Positions 1 to 7,798 of a stretch of 64,000 bases of DNA are shown in pieces. The notes under the pieces are model-generated. The model had not been told where the DNA came from. It was given only the letters and a program-made list of their open reading frames with translations, and ran no database searches. Location of the stretch: the NCBI RefSeq assembly GCF_016804325.1, contig NZ_CP043627.1, positions 2,431,001 through 2,495,000 on the forward strand, given 5' to 3'. Both the position numbers and the translations under genes were made by a program. Every line of letters begins with the position of its first letter. Position 1 is the first letter of the stretch. This DNA is from Methylobacterium aquaticum (GTDB lineage Bacteria > Pseudomonadota > Alphaproteobacteria > Rhizobiales > Beijerinckiaceae).

Positions 1-255
1 ATCGTGGCCGAGGCGATCGGCGACCATCCCGGCTACGGCATGCGCCGCGGCACCCTGGTCGCCGCCCGTCACGGCGCCCTGCTGCCGACCTTCGTCGAGA
101 CCGGGCGGCAGGACCTCGTGGTGCTGAAGCTGCTGGCGACCTCGCTCAAGAGCCTGGCCCCGGAGGCGGCGTCGCTCCTGCGGGCGCCGATGCGCCGCTA
201 TGGCGGCGACCTCGCGACCCTGGGCAAGGGCGAGCTGTTCACGCCGGTGGGGTGA
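1..255 (+). CDS. fhcC: Formyltransferase/hydrolase complex subunit C, 3' end only
   Basis: The open frame runs in from the left edge with no start, so only the last 84 residues are present. They end in a pattern typical of FwdC/FhcC proteins: a glycine-rich stretch with MRRGTLV, then MRRYGGDLATLGKGELF just before the stop. FhcC is the beta-helical subunit of the Fhc complex, which converts formyl-H4MPT to formate through methanofuran in methylotrophs. The assignment rests on these tail motifs and on the surrounding mfnB, mch and fae genes. The gene converges on the lut operon, with a palindromic repeat between them. The other fhc subunits would lie to the left of the window. Confidence 0.72.
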   Translation: MVAEAIGDHPGYGMRRGTLVAARHGALLPTFVETGRQDLVVLKLLATSLKSLAPEAASLLRAPMRRYGGDLATLGKGELFTPVG

Positions 256-307
256 GCAGACGCGGGAGGCGACTGGTGCTCCCGTCTACGGTCCTGCCAC
301 CCTCAAT

Positions 308-447
308 GTCATCCTGGGGCCGCGAAGCGGAACCCGGGATCCATAACCGCTGACGTTTCAGGATGAAGCGGTGCGCGATCCGCTTCATCCTTCACCGTCA
401 GCGGTTATGGATCCCGGGTTCTCGCCTTCGGCGAGCCCCGGGATGAC
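308..447. repeat. 140-bp palindromic repeat, family 1, copy A
   Basis: This is an intergenic inverted repeat between fhcC and lutG. Both ends read GTCATCC inward. The 25-bp arm at 331-355 (containing CCATAACCGCTGACG) is the exact reverse complement of 396-420. A smaller hairpin occupies the centre (361-370 against 381-390). Both 25-bp arms recur identically at 56592-56616 and 56657-56681. The outer right part (about 411-446) recurs alone at 38049-38088. Placed between convergent genes, it could also act as a bidirectional terminator. Confidence 0.85.
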
Positions 448-500
448 ATCGAGGGTTTGATTGAGCGCTGTGAAAAACTTTCCCCGCAGCGAACGGACGC

Positions 501-1117
501 TCACAACCGCGCCTGAATCTTCTTCGCGATCGCCCCCAGCCTCTGCTCCAGCAGGGTCGGCACCTCGCAGACATAGGTCAGCGACTGGCTGCGCTCCTGG
601 AAGATGCGCTTGTCCCAGGCGAAGCGGGTCTCCAGCTCGGTCAGCTCCTTGGTGTCGGGCACGTCCGGCGCGGTCTTGACCTCGCTGATCTTCCCGGCCT
701 CGTCGCGGATGCGCTCGGCCATCACCCGCTGGCCGCGGGCGTAGCGGCCGATCCCGGCCACCACCTTGTCGCGCTCGCCGTTCAGCACCTCGAACACCCC
801 GGCGAAGACGCGCGTCAGGCGAGCCTCCTTGTCGGCCTTGTCGAGCTTGGCCGCGAAACCGTCGAGAAGGCCGTCGACCTCCTCCAGCGGCAGCCGGCGC
901 GATGCGATCTTCTGCGCGAGCAGGGCGGCATCGGTGTCGTTGCCCCACTCGGCCAAAGCCTGGGTCGGGTCGGGCCCGGTCCAGACCGCGCCGGGCCCAG
1001 TGTCGAGACCTTGCGCTGGGCGCAGGGCCAGTCGGGATCGGCCTTGGGCTGCGCGAGGGCCGGGGCGGCCCCAAGGATCAGGAGCGTCGCGAGGAGGGGA
1101 CGGAGCATCGTGGACAT
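501..1117 (-). CDS. Exported protein in the LutG position (frameshifted in this assembly)
   Basis: The N-terminus at 1117 starts MSTMLRPLLATLLILG, a clear Sec signal peptide ending near ALAQ, followed by DPDWPCAQRKVSTLGP. That frame then runs off. The homologous continuation (AVWTGPDPTQALAEWG to the C-terminus IQARL) lies in another frame. Adding one G near 991-995 joins them into one 205-residue periplasmic protein. It is the last gene of the lut-like operon, 18 bases after the permease stop, which is the position of lutG, an exported protein of unknown function. The helical, charged C-terminal two thirds show no catalytic motif I recognise. The frameshift resembles nine others in this window and is probably not biological. 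Confidence 0.65.
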
Positions 1118-1135
1118 CTCTCGAGTGAGGGGCGG

Positions 1136-1993
1136 TCAGCCCGCATCCCCGGCCGGGCCGCCGCGCCGGGCGAGGAGCCCGCGGCCGGGATCGTAGGCGG
1201 CGACCGCCATGACGAAGAAGGCGATCCCGGTTCCAACCACGACCGCGCAGGAGACCGGGTTGAAGGCGCCGTAGAGCGCGAAGCGCACCAGCTCGACGGC
1301 ATGAGTGAACGGATTGATCTGGCAGATCCAGTACAGCGTCGCGCTCGATTCGTTGATCCGCCACAGCGGGTAGAGCGCCGAGGAGGCGAAGAACATCGGG
1401 AAGATCACGAAGTTCATCACGCTCGCGAAGTTCTCGAGCTGGCGCACCAGCGACGACAGGAACAGCCCGATGGCGCCGAGCATCAGCCCTGCGGCGAGGA
1501 AGGCCGGCAGGGCGCAGAGGTAGCCGATCCACGGGATGTCGGTCTCGAAGAAGCTCGCCACCGCCAGGAACACGTAGGCCTGGATCAGCGAGACGATCAC
1601 CCCGGCGATGAGCTTGGCCAGGAGAAGGCTCCAGCGCGGATAGGGGCTGGTGAGCAGCACCCGCATCGAGCCGACCTCGCGGTCGTAGACCATCGACAGC
1701 GAGGATTGCATGCCGTTGAACAGCTGGATCATCACCGCCAGCCCCGGCACGACGTAGACCTCGTAGAGGACATACGTCTCGTAGGGCGGCGTGATCGACA
1801 GGCCCAGCGTGTTGCGGAATCCGGCGGCGAAGATGAACAGCCAGACCAGTGGCCGCACCAGCGCCGAGAAGAACCGCTCCTTCTGGTTGAAGAAGCGCAG
1901 CAGCTCCCGGCGGACGATGCCGGCGAGCGCGATGAGATAGCCGCCGGCATCGAGCCGGCCGCGCACGGGGGTGAGGCTCGTCCCGGCGCTCAT
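1136..1993 (-). CDS. lutF: ABC-2 type transporter permease, LutF-like
   Basis: This 285-residue integral membrane protein has about six hydrophobic segments (roughly residues 44-62, 80-98, 122-148, 154-180, 190-210 and 247-267). It has the ABC-2 layout, with a cytosolic N-terminus (RRELLRFFNQKER) preceding the first span. It belongs to the permease family found beside PQQ-dependent alcohol dehydrogenases, and its operon order matches lutF of the lanthanide uptake cluster. Its start codon overlaps the stop of the ATPase gene by four bases (1990-1993), so the two are translationally coupled. The proposed role is moving a lanthanide or lanthanide-chelate cargo across the inner membrane together with LutA and LutE. 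The cargo is inferred from gene order, not from the sequence. Confidence 0.8.
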   Translation of the reverse strand: MSAGTSLTPVRGRLDAGGYLIALAGIVRRELLRFFNQKERFFSALVRPLVWLFIFAAGFRNTLGLSITPPYETYVLYEVYVVPGLAVMIQLFNGMQSSLSMVYDREVGSMRVLLTSPYPRWSLLLAKLIAGVIVSLIQAYVFLAVASFFETDIPWIGYLCALPAFLAAGLMLGAIGLFLSSLVRQLENFASVMNFVIFPMFFASSALYPLWRINESSATLYWICQINPFTHAVELVRFALYGAFNPVSCAVVVGTGIAFFVMAVAAYDPGRGLLARRGGPAGDAG

Positions 1994-2736
1994 GCGACCT
2001 TCCTGGGATCGTCGCCGCGCTCGGCGGTCATCTGGCGGAAGGCGGTCTCGAGGGAGCCCGAGGGCTCGCTCAAGGCCCCGGCGAGGCCGCGGGCGACGAT
2101 GCGGCCGCGATGCAGCACCACGACGCGGTCGTCCGCGTCGATCTCGTCGAAGATGTGGGTGGCCCAGAGCACGGAGAGACTCTCCTCCCGCACCAGTGCC
2201 CGCACGATGGCGACGATGTCGGCGCGGGATTCGAGATCGAGCCCGACGGTCGGCTCGTCGAGGAGCAGCAGGTCGGGGGCGTGGATCAGCGCCCGGGCGA
2301 TCTCGATCCGCCGCGACTGGCCGCCCGACAGGGTGCGGATCTTGTCGTCGCGCCGTTCCAGGAGACCGATGCGGGTCAGTAGCGAGTCGATCCGCGCCAG
2401 CGCCGCCTTGCGGGGGATGCCGTGGAGGGCGGCGTGGTAGAGCAGGTTCTGGCGCACCGTCAGGTCGGTGTCGAGGGTGCGGGCCTGGAACACCACGCCG
2501 AGGCGGGCGAGCGCCTGCGACGGCTCTTGTATAAGATCGTGCCCGAGCAGCGCGACCCGGCCGGCCTGGCTCGCGTAGAGCCGCGTCACCACCGAGAACA
2601 GGGTGGTCTTGCCGGCCCCGTTCGGCCCGAGCAACGCCACGAAGGTGCCGTGCGGCACCTCGAACGACACGGCGTCGAGCGCCGTGCGGGCGCCGAAGCG
2701 ATGGCTCACACCCTCGACCGCGAGGGCCGCGCTCAT
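1990..2736 (-). CDS. lutE: ABC transporter ATP-binding protein, LutE-like
   Basis: This is a 248-residue ABC ATPase. It shows Walker A GPNGAGKTT (residues 37-45), the signature LSGGQSRRIEIARAL, Walker B LLLLDEPTVGLD and a switch histidine in LWATHIFDE. The ATG at 2736 is chosen because it overlaps the upstream stop by four bases and puts the first beta strand (LAVEGVSHRFG) at the usual distance. A much longer upstream extension of the frame is antisense-like Arg/Pro-rich sequence and is rejected. It would power the neighbouring LutF permease. The family is the ABC ATPase tied to PQQ alcohol dehydrogenase systems, and the lut assignment comes from operon order. Confidence 0.82.
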   Translation of the reverse strand: MSAALAVEGVSHRFGARTALDAVSFEVPHGTFVALLGPNGAGKTTLFSVVTRLYASQAGRVALLGHDLIQEPSQALARLGVVFQARTLDTDLTVRQNLLYHAALHGIPRKAALARIDSLLTRIGLLERRDDKIRTLSGGQSRRIEIARALIHAPDLLLLDEPTVGLDLESRADIVAIVRALVREESLSVLWATHIFDEIDADDRVVVLHRGRIVARGLAGALSEPSGSLETAFRQMTAERGDDPRKVA

Positions 2737-2972
2737 CGCGCCAGCGCCTTGCGGGCGTCGCGCACCGCGTCCAGGCACTCGTCGTATTCCTTCTCGCCGA
2801 GTTCCCGCTCGGCGATGCGCAATTCCTTCCTGAGGGTCTTGGCGACCGGCTCGGGCGGCGACTTCGCGAGTTCCGCCTTGATCGTCGCGATGCCGTCCCG
2901 GCACGCGGCCGCGTCGTCGGCGCGGGCGGGCAGCGCCGTCAGCAGGAGCAGGGCGGCGAGGGCGAGACGCAT
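2733..2972 (-). CDS. Small exported helical protein in the lut-like operon
   Basis: This 79-residue protein has a signal peptide (MRLALAALLLLTALPARA) and a mature part of about 61 residues that is almost entirely helical and charged. It has exactly two cysteines (C24 and C66), which could pair across a helical hairpin in the periplasm. The gene is coupled by a four-base overlap to the ATPase gene that follows. By order it occupies the fourth (lutD) position of the lut cluster. No family fold is certain. It is acidic/basic mixed and shows no EF-hand-like loop, so direct lanthanide binding of the lanmodulin kind is not supported. Confidence 0.7.
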   Translation of the reverse strand: MRLALAALLLLTALPARADDAAACRDGIATIKAELAKSPPEPVAKTLRKELRIAERELGEKEYDECLDAVRDARKALAR

Positions 2973-3038
2973 CCGTGGTGTTCCTCCGGTCTTCCTTGCG
3001 GTCGATGTAGGCCGGGCCGACCCGCCCGCAAACCCCTG

Positions 3039-3464
3039 TCACTTCACGATGAAGCGCCCGGTCATGCCCCGGCTCTCCAGTCCCTGGACCGACCACGGGA
3101 ACTCGCCGGCCCGCACTGTCACGAACTCCACCGCGATCGTGCCCTGGTCGTCGAATTCCAGGTGGTGCGGCGGCCCGGCCATGTGCACCTCGAGATGGTT
3201 GATGACGATCTGGTTCATCCACACGCCGCGGAAGAACTCGCTGGCGAAGAACTTGTACTCCTTCTGCCCCTTGGCGGTGATGCGCAGGCGGTAGGACTTG
3301 CCGGCCTCCATCTCGATGTCCTTCACCGGCACCGCGTAGTCGTTGTCCTCGGCGCCGAGGAACAATTCGGGCAGGTCGGTGCGGCCCTTGGTGAGGTCGC
3401 CGGCGGAGGAGGGGGTGGCGAGAAGGCTGGCCGCGAGGGCGGCGGCGGTGAGCAGGGCGCGCAT
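3039..3464 (-). CDS. Exported cupredoxin-like protein of the lut-like operon
   Basis: This 141-residue protein has a signal peptide (MRALLTAAALAASLLATPSSA). The mature chain has a beta-rich cupredoxin-like pattern, with a strand-turn region around GKSYRLRITAKGQKEY and a C-terminal MTGRFIVK strand. It contains no cysteine at all, so it cannot form a classical type 1 copper site. It does have a His-rich stretch, HLEVHMAGPPHH. By order it is the third (lutC) gene of the cluster. The gene is separated from the preceding beta-propeller gene by the long hairpin at 3492-3605. A periplasmic metal or ligand-binding role is inferred. Confidence 0.7.
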   Translation of the reverse strand: MRALLTAAALAASLLATPSSAGDLTKGRTDLPELFLGAEDNDYAVPVKDIEMEAGKSYRLRITAKGQKEYKFFASEFFRGVWMNQIVINHLEVHMAGPPHHLEFDDQGTIAVEFVTVRAGEFPWSVQGLESRGMTGRFIVK

Positions 3465-3491
3465 GGATGATCCGGGTGGGAGGTCGATCGC

Positions 3492-3605
3492 CTCCCCTCC
3501 CCCTTGTGGGGAGGGGTAAGGGGGTGGGGGTGGTGCCGCGTAAAGCTCAGCGGCTTATCCGGCACCACCCCCACCCCTGACCCCTCCCCACAAGGGGGAG
3601 GGGAA
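3492..3605. repeat. C/G-rich long palindrome, family 2, copy A, inside the lut-like operon
   Basis: The left arm (about 3492-3538) reads CTCCCCTCCCCCTTGTGGGG and continues GAGGGG...GGTGGTGCCG. The right arm (about 3560-3605) is its near-perfect reverse complement, with a loop around CGTAAAGCTCAGCGG. It forms a hairpin of about 45 bp between the second and third genes of the operon. The same arm style recurs at 7472-7636 and 50998-51149. Within an operon it could terminate, attenuate or protect the mRNA. Confidence 0.85.
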
Positions 3606-3611
3606 GGTGCT

Positions 3612-4619
3612 TTACTGCGGCGAGACCGCGACGCCCCACGGGAGCAGGCCGACCGGGATGCTCTTCGTCACCTTCGACGCCTCGACGTCGATCACCGAGA
3701 CGTCGTTCGAGGTGCCGTTGGTAGAAAACAACAGCTTCTGGTCCGGCGTGAAGGCGAGCTGCCAGACCCGCTGGCCGACCGGCAGGTATTTCTGCACCTC
3801 GTAGGTCTTGGCATCGATCACCGCGACCCGGTTGGCGGGGCCCAAAGCCACGAAGGCCTTGGTCCCGTCCTTGGTCAGGCGGACGCCGACCGGCTGGATC
3901 TGCTCGTCGGTGACGCCTGGAATCTTGAAGGTGATCTTCTTGACCACCTTACGGGTCTCGACGTCGATGACGGACACGGTGCCGCCGACCTCGGCCGAGA
4001 CCCAGAGCCACTTGCCGTCGGGGCTGAACTCGGCGAAGCGCGGGCGGGCATCGACCAGCACGTTGTCGATCACCTGGAAGGTCTTGGTGTCGATGAAGTG
4101 GGCCATGTTGGTGGTCTCGGAGGTGTTGACCAGGATCGACCCGTCCGGGCTCAACCCCATCCCCTCCGGCTCGACGCCGACCGGCACCTCGGCCACCACC
4201 TTGTTCTTCTCGATGTCGAGCACCGTGACCTGGCTGTCATCCTCGTTGGCGACGTAGAGCGGGTTGCCCGAGGGATGCGCGATGAACTGCTCCGGATCCG
4301 GCCCGGAGCGGAGCGAGCGCACGATCTTGCCGGTCTTGGTGTCGAGCACGTCGATGCGGTCGTCGTCGCTGGCGCAGACGTAGAGCAGGCTCCCGTCCTT
4401 GCCCACGGTGATCCCCCGGGGACGGCGCCCGACCGGCCAGGTCGCCGTGACCTTCAGCGTCTCGACGTCGATGACGCTGACCGAGTTGCCCTTCTCGTTG
4501 CTGACATAGACCGTGGTGGCGTGGGCGTGTGTGGCGGCCGGGAGAGGGGCCAGGAGGGCGGCCAGGAACGCGGCCGCGCTGGGCGCAGCGTGCGCCGGTC
4601 TCATCCGATGACGGCTCAT
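3612..4619 (-). CDS. Exported YVTN-type beta-propeller protein, PQQ/lut-associated
   Basis: This 335-residue protein has a signal region (AAFLAALLAPLPAATHAHA) followed by repeated blades of the YVTN type: VYVSNEKGNSVSVIDVETLK, LYVCASDDDRIDVLDTKTGK and LYVANEDDSQVTVLDIEKNK. The repeats continue to the C-terminus (SNDVSVIDVEASKV). About seven blades fit. It matches the beta-propeller proteins tied to PQQ-dependent alcohol catabolism and holds the second (lutB) place in the lut-like gene order. It acts in the periplasm. A binding or scaffold role is likely, and no catalytic residues are evident. The start at 4619 gives a slightly long n-region (MSRHRMRPAH); an internal Met at residue 6 is an alternative. 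Confidence 0.78.
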   Translation of the reverse strand: MSRHRMRPAHAAPSAAAFLAALLAPLPAATHAHATTVYVSNEKGNSVSVIDVETLKVTATWPVGRRPRGITVGKDGSLLYVCASDDDRIDVLDTKTGKIVRSLRSGPDPEQFIAHPSGNPLYVANEDDSQVTVLDIEKNKVVAEVPVGVEPEGMGLSPDGSILVNTSETTNMAHFIDTKTFQVIDNVLVDARPRFAEFSPDGKWLWVSAEVGGTVSVIDVETRKVVKKITFKIPGVTDEQIQPVGVRLTKDGTKAFVALGPANRVAVIDAKTYEVQKYLPVGQRVWQLAFTPDQKLLFSTNGTSNDVSVIDVEASKVTKSIPVGLLPWGVAVSPQ

Positions 4620-4730
4620 TCATCCTCCCTTCCGGCCGCGCTCTTCGTCCGCGGTCCGCCACTGGCCTCGATGCCTTGGCTTCTACCTGGCCCGCCGCCG
4701 GCTTGCGGGCGAGACCGACTTATGGCCGGG

Positions 4731-5981
4731 TCACGACTTCGTCAGCTTGCACTGCGTCTCCGGCAGGTCCACCCCGAGCGTGTCGAGCGGCGTGCGCTGG
4801 TGCAAGTAGCCCTGCTCCGGCGCCACCGCCACCAGGGCCTGGGGCTGGACCAGCAGCATCGGCTGGCGCAGCTGGTGGTCCCAGGGGCGGAAGCTGAGCG
4901 CCACGCCCTTGTAGCCCGGCAGGGTGAAACCCGGATCGGCGATTGCCGAGGCGAGCGCCGCCGGGTCGGTGGTCTTCTTCTGGAACGCGGCCTCGCCGAC
5001 CGCCCGCACCGCCGCCCAGACCTGGTAGTCGAGGGGGCGCATCAGCCGGCCGGCGAGGCGGCGGAAGCGGTTCTGGGCCTGGGCGGCACCCCAGACCTCG
5101 AGCGTCGGATGCCAGGTGGTGGGAACGAGCCCCTGGGTGCCGACGACGGGGCGCGGATCGACCGTGTGGAACGGGACGTAATCGCCGAAATCCCCGGCCT
5201 CGTCCGCCACCACGGCGACGTCGTAATCGAGGCCGCGGGTGAAGACGAGGGCCTCGGCCCGGGTCGGGGTGTCGCCGCGGGCCCGCGCCAGGGGCCCGAA
5301 GGTCCAGGGCCGCTCGGCGCTGATCTGCAACCCGAACTTCTTCGCCGAGCGCTTCATCGCCTCGGCCCACAGCTTGTCGCCGTCCTGCGGGCCGGTGATC
5401 AGGAAGAGCTTGCGCCAGCGCATGAAGGCGAGGAACTGCGCCAGCGCATCGGTCTGCATCGCCCGGCTCGGGGCGACGTGGAACACATCCGCCCGGCAGT
5501 CGGTCCCGCGCAAGCGGTCGTCGGACGCGGCGGCGTTGAACAGGGTGACGCCCGAGCCTTTCAGCGCGTCGGCCACCGCCAGCACCTCGTCGGCGGGGAG
5601 CGCCAGCACGATGAAGCGCAGGCCCTTGTCCACGAGCCCGCGGGCGGCGTCGACCGGGCTCTGGGGCGGGGGCTCGCCGGGGGCGGCGGTGCCCAGCGCC
5701 ACCGCGTCGAGGGCGTAGCTCTGGCGCACGAAGCGGCCGGTCGTGGTGTTGTCCTGGATCGCGAGCTTGGCGCCGGCCAGCCCCTCGTCCTCGGGCGCCG
5801 CCTGGGCGTCGTAGGAGGAGGGGGCCGGGACCGGCCGGTAGATCAGGCCGATGCGGATCTCGGATGCCTGCGGGGCGACCGCCTGCGGCGGGCCCGCAGC
5901 CTGCGCGAGAGCGGCCGGCGCCGCCGCCAGACCGGCGAGGAGCCCGAGGGAGGCGAGGGTGGCCTTGCGGAACTGTGCCAT
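4731..5981 (-). CDS. lutA: Periplasmic substrate-binding protein, LutA-like
   Basis: This 416-residue protein starts with a signal peptide (MAQFRKATLASLGLLAGLAAAPAALAQ). The mature protein resembles the type 1 periplasmic binding proteins (branched-chain amino acid type) associated with PQQ alcohol dehydrogenases, including IRIGLIYRPVPAPSS at the start and the DVFHVAPSRAMQTDALAQFL and LFLITGPQDGDKLW segments. It is the first gene of the lut-like operon, so its upstream region (5982-6120) should hold the operon promoter. This region is shared with the divergent DUF2380-type gene. The ligand is inferred to be a lanthanide or its chelator complex. lutH, the TonB-dependent receptor that completes the cluster in other methylotrophs, is not in this window. 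Confidence 0.8.
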   Translation of the reverse strand: MAQFRKATLASLGLLAGLAAAPAALAQAAGPPQAVAPQASEIRIGLIYRPVPAPSSYDAQAAPEDEGLAGAKLAIQDNTTTGRFVRQSYALDAVALGTAAPGEPPPQSPVDAARGLVDKGLRFIVLALPADEVLAVADALKGSGVTLFNAAASDDRLRGTDCRADVFHVAPSRAMQTDALAQFLAFMRWRKLFLITGPQDGDKLWAEAMKRSAKKFGLQISAERPWTFGPLARARGDTPTRAEALVFTRGLDYDVAVVADEAGDFGDYVPFHTVDPRPVVGTQGLVPTTWHPTLEVWGAAQAQNRFRRLAGRLMRPLDYQVWAAVRAVGEAAFQKKTTDPAALASAIADPGFTLPGYKGVALSFRPWDHQLRQPMLLVQPQALVAVAPEQGYLHQRTPLDTLGVDLPETQCKLTKS

Positions 5982-6156
5982 GCGGAGGGTACGCTACCAG
6001 GGTTCCTCCCGCGGCCTCAACGCCTGTTCGATGAGGATTTCGTAAGAGAGCCGTCCCACCCCTGCCGTCCCGCCGGCCGGTCTTGCCCCAAAGTCCGAAC
6101 ACGGCTCGCGGGCGGGCGCGTTGCGCAGCCCCGCGCCGGCATGCGAGGGTTCGGGA

Positions 6157-6666
6157 ATGTTGTCGCTTCGCACCCTTCCCGCCCTCGCGGTCCTGCTCGC
6201 CGGCCTGCCGGCCGCCGCCGCGCCGAACGACGTGGCGGTGTTCGGGATCGAGCTGGCGGAGCCCGGTACGATCGGGCCGCGTCCGCTGAAGCCGCAGGAT
6301 GCGCGGCGGCTGGGCCTGGCGACCGACGCCCTGCGCCGGGAGGTGGCGGGCCGCGGGCTGGACCTCGTGGATCTCGGCCCCCAGGCCGCGGCGATCCGGC
6401 GCGACGCACCGTTCTACAAATGCGAAGGCTGCGCGGAAAAGATCGCCCAGGCGGCGGGGGCGGCCCTCGTCGTGTACGGCTACGTCCAGCGCAGCGCGCC
6501 GCAGGTGCTCAACCTGACCATCACCGTCACCGAGGCCGGGAGCGGCAAGGTGCTGCGCGGCGGCCAGGTGGTGATCCAGGGCGACACCGACGACACCTGG
6601 CTCCACGGCGTGCGCTCGCTGGTGAAGAACCGTCTCTTCGCCGAGCCGCTGCCGAACCGGTCCTGA
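6157..6666 (+). CDS. Exported DUF2380-like protein next to mfnB
   Basis: This is a 169-residue protein. ATG 6157 is chosen over a TTG at 6121 because it places the signal peptide (MLSLRTLPALAVLLAGLPAAAA) at the N-terminus. The mature part begins PNDVAVFGIELAEPG, has a CEGC pair (FYKCEGCAEKIAQ) and ends in beta-rich sequence. This fits the DUF2380 group of exported proteins, several of which sit near C1 and PQQ genes. It is divergent from lutA and ends five bases before the GTG of mfnB, so the two are probably co-transcribed. The function is unknown. The paired cysteines suggest a disulfide or metal site. Confidence 0.72.
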   Translation: MLSLRTLPALAVLLAGLPAAAAPNDVAVFGIELAEPGTIGPRPLKPQDARRLGLATDALRREVAGRGLDLVDLGPQAAAIRRDAPFYKCEGCAEKIAQAAGAALVVYGYVQRSAPQVLNLTITVTEAGSGKVLRGGQVVIQGDTDDTWLHGVRSLVKNRLFAEPLPNRS

Positions 6667-6671
6667 TCCCC

Positions 6672-7370
6672 GTGCCCGACATCTCTTCTTCCCGCGTCCG
6701 CCTCCTCGTCAGCGTGCGCGATGCCGCCGAGGCGGCACTGGCCCGCGATGCCGGCGCCGACCTGATCGACGCCAAGGACCCCGACCGCGGCGCCCTGGGA
6801 GACCTTCCGCCCGACACCGTCCGGGCCATCGCGGCGGCCTCCGGCGACCGGCTGACGAGCGCGGTGGCGGGGGAGCCGCAGGACGGCCGCGCGGCCTCCG
6901 CCTGCCTGGCGGCCCTGGCCGGCACCGGCGTGCGCTACCTCAAGATCGCCTGGGCGCCGCGACGCGACGCGACGGGGCTGGTCCTGCCCGCCGGTCGTCC
7001 GGTGATCGCGGTCCTGTTCGCCGAGGACGGGCCTTCGGGCGCCGACGTGCCGGCGCTCGCCGCCGCCGGCTTCTCCGGCGCGATGATCGACACCAGGGGC
7101 AAGGACGGCCGGCGCCTCACCGATCACCTGCCCCTCCCGCGTCTCGCGGGCTTCGCGGGCGCGTGCCAGACGCACGGCCTGCTCTCCGGCCTCGCCGGAT
7201 CGCTGGCCCTCGACGACATCCCGGCGCTCGCGGCGCTCGGGCCGGGCTATCTCGGATTCCGTGGCGGCCTGTGCGGGCAGGGGGACCGGACAGGCCGCCT
7301 CGATCCGGCACGGATCGCGGAGGCGGTGCGGCGCCTCGCGGCGGTCGTGCCGTGTCCCGAGGCGGCGTAG
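6672..7370 (+). CDS. mfnB: (5-formylfuran-3-yl)methyl phosphate synthase
   Basis: This 232-residue TIM-barrel enzyme of methanofuran biosynthesis (DUF556/MfnB) makes 4-(hydroxymethyl)-2-furancarboxaldehyde phosphate from two glyceraldehyde-3-phosphates. The catalytic lysine segment LIDAKDPDRGALGDLP and the second lysine motif MIDTRGKDGRRLTDHL are both present, as is the C-terminal phosphate-binding GLAGSLALDDIPALA. The GTG start at 6672, close behind the preceding stop, puts the first strand (RVRLLVSVRDAAEA) in the right place. It supplies the carrier used by the Fhc complex. It is separated from mch by a 428-bp spacer holding a long palindrome. Confidence 0.87.
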   Translation: MPDISSSRVRLLVSVRDAAEAALARDAGADLIDAKDPDRGALGDLPPDTVRAIAAASGDRLTSAVAGEPQDGRAASACLAALAGTGVRYLKIAWAPRRDATGLVLPAGRPVIAVLFAEDGPSGADVPALAAAGFSGAMIDTRGKDGRRLTDHLPLPRLAGFAGACQTHGLLSGLAGSLALDDIPALAALGPGYLGFRGGLCGQGDRTGRLDPARIAEAVRRLAAVVPCPEAA

Positions 7371-7471
7371 GCGCTCCGGGGCGGGATGGGGGAGTGCCCA
7401 GGCAAGAAAAGACGCGGTGTTCTCCTTTCCCTGCAGGCAGCGCGCCTGTTCGGGCAAAGGAATAGCGCGGG

Positions 7472-7636
7472 TTTCCCCCTCCCCCTCTGCGGGGCAGGGT
7501 GGCGAGCGTCAGCGAGCCGGGAGAGGGGACGCCGCTTCCGGAAATGACCGAACCATCGTGAGAGGCGCCGTCTGGACCGGCGTCGCGCCGCCCCTCTCCC
7601 GCCCGGCACCCTCCCCCGCAGAGGGGGAGGGGGAAA
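7472..7636. repeat. C/G-rich long palindrome, family 2, copy B (spacer 7371-7798)
   Basis: This lies in the 428-bp gap between mfnB and mch. The left arm TTTCCCCCTCCCCCTCTGCG (from 7472) pairs with the right arm CAGAGGGGGAGGGGGAAA (to 7636). A second inner pairing is GGGAGAGGGG (about 7530) with CCCCTCTCCC (about 7591). The intervening 80 bases are less symmetric. The rest of the spacer (7637-7798) has no gene and should contain the mch promoter, though no convincing -35/-10 pair was found. Confidence 0.75.
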
Positions 7637-7798
7637 CCAGCGCCGCTGCTTTCCCAAAACAGCTTTTGCACGCGGGGCGTTGGAGCGAGGATAGGACGCC
7701 GCGCTTCGTTCGTCACCCGATGGGGCCTGCCAGGACCCCGGCCGATTCGACCGATCATACCGGGGCATCCTCCGACCCCGGACCCGAGGGAGTCATCC

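Noticed and set aside
2733..2972. Small lut-like exported protein as a lanmodulin-type EF-hand protein
   Set aside because: No DxDxDG-type loop with a following proline is present. It is a helical two-cysteine protein.
3039..3464. Copper-binding cupredoxin
   Set aside because: The fold pattern fits, but the protein has no cysteine, so a type 1 copper centre cannot form.
3504..7370. A plus-strand open frame of nearly 1,300 codons across the lut-like genes
   Set aside because: Most of it is antisense to lutA and the propeller gene and has the Arg/Gly/Asp-rich make-up of shadow frames. Only its last 232 codons (mfnB) are real.
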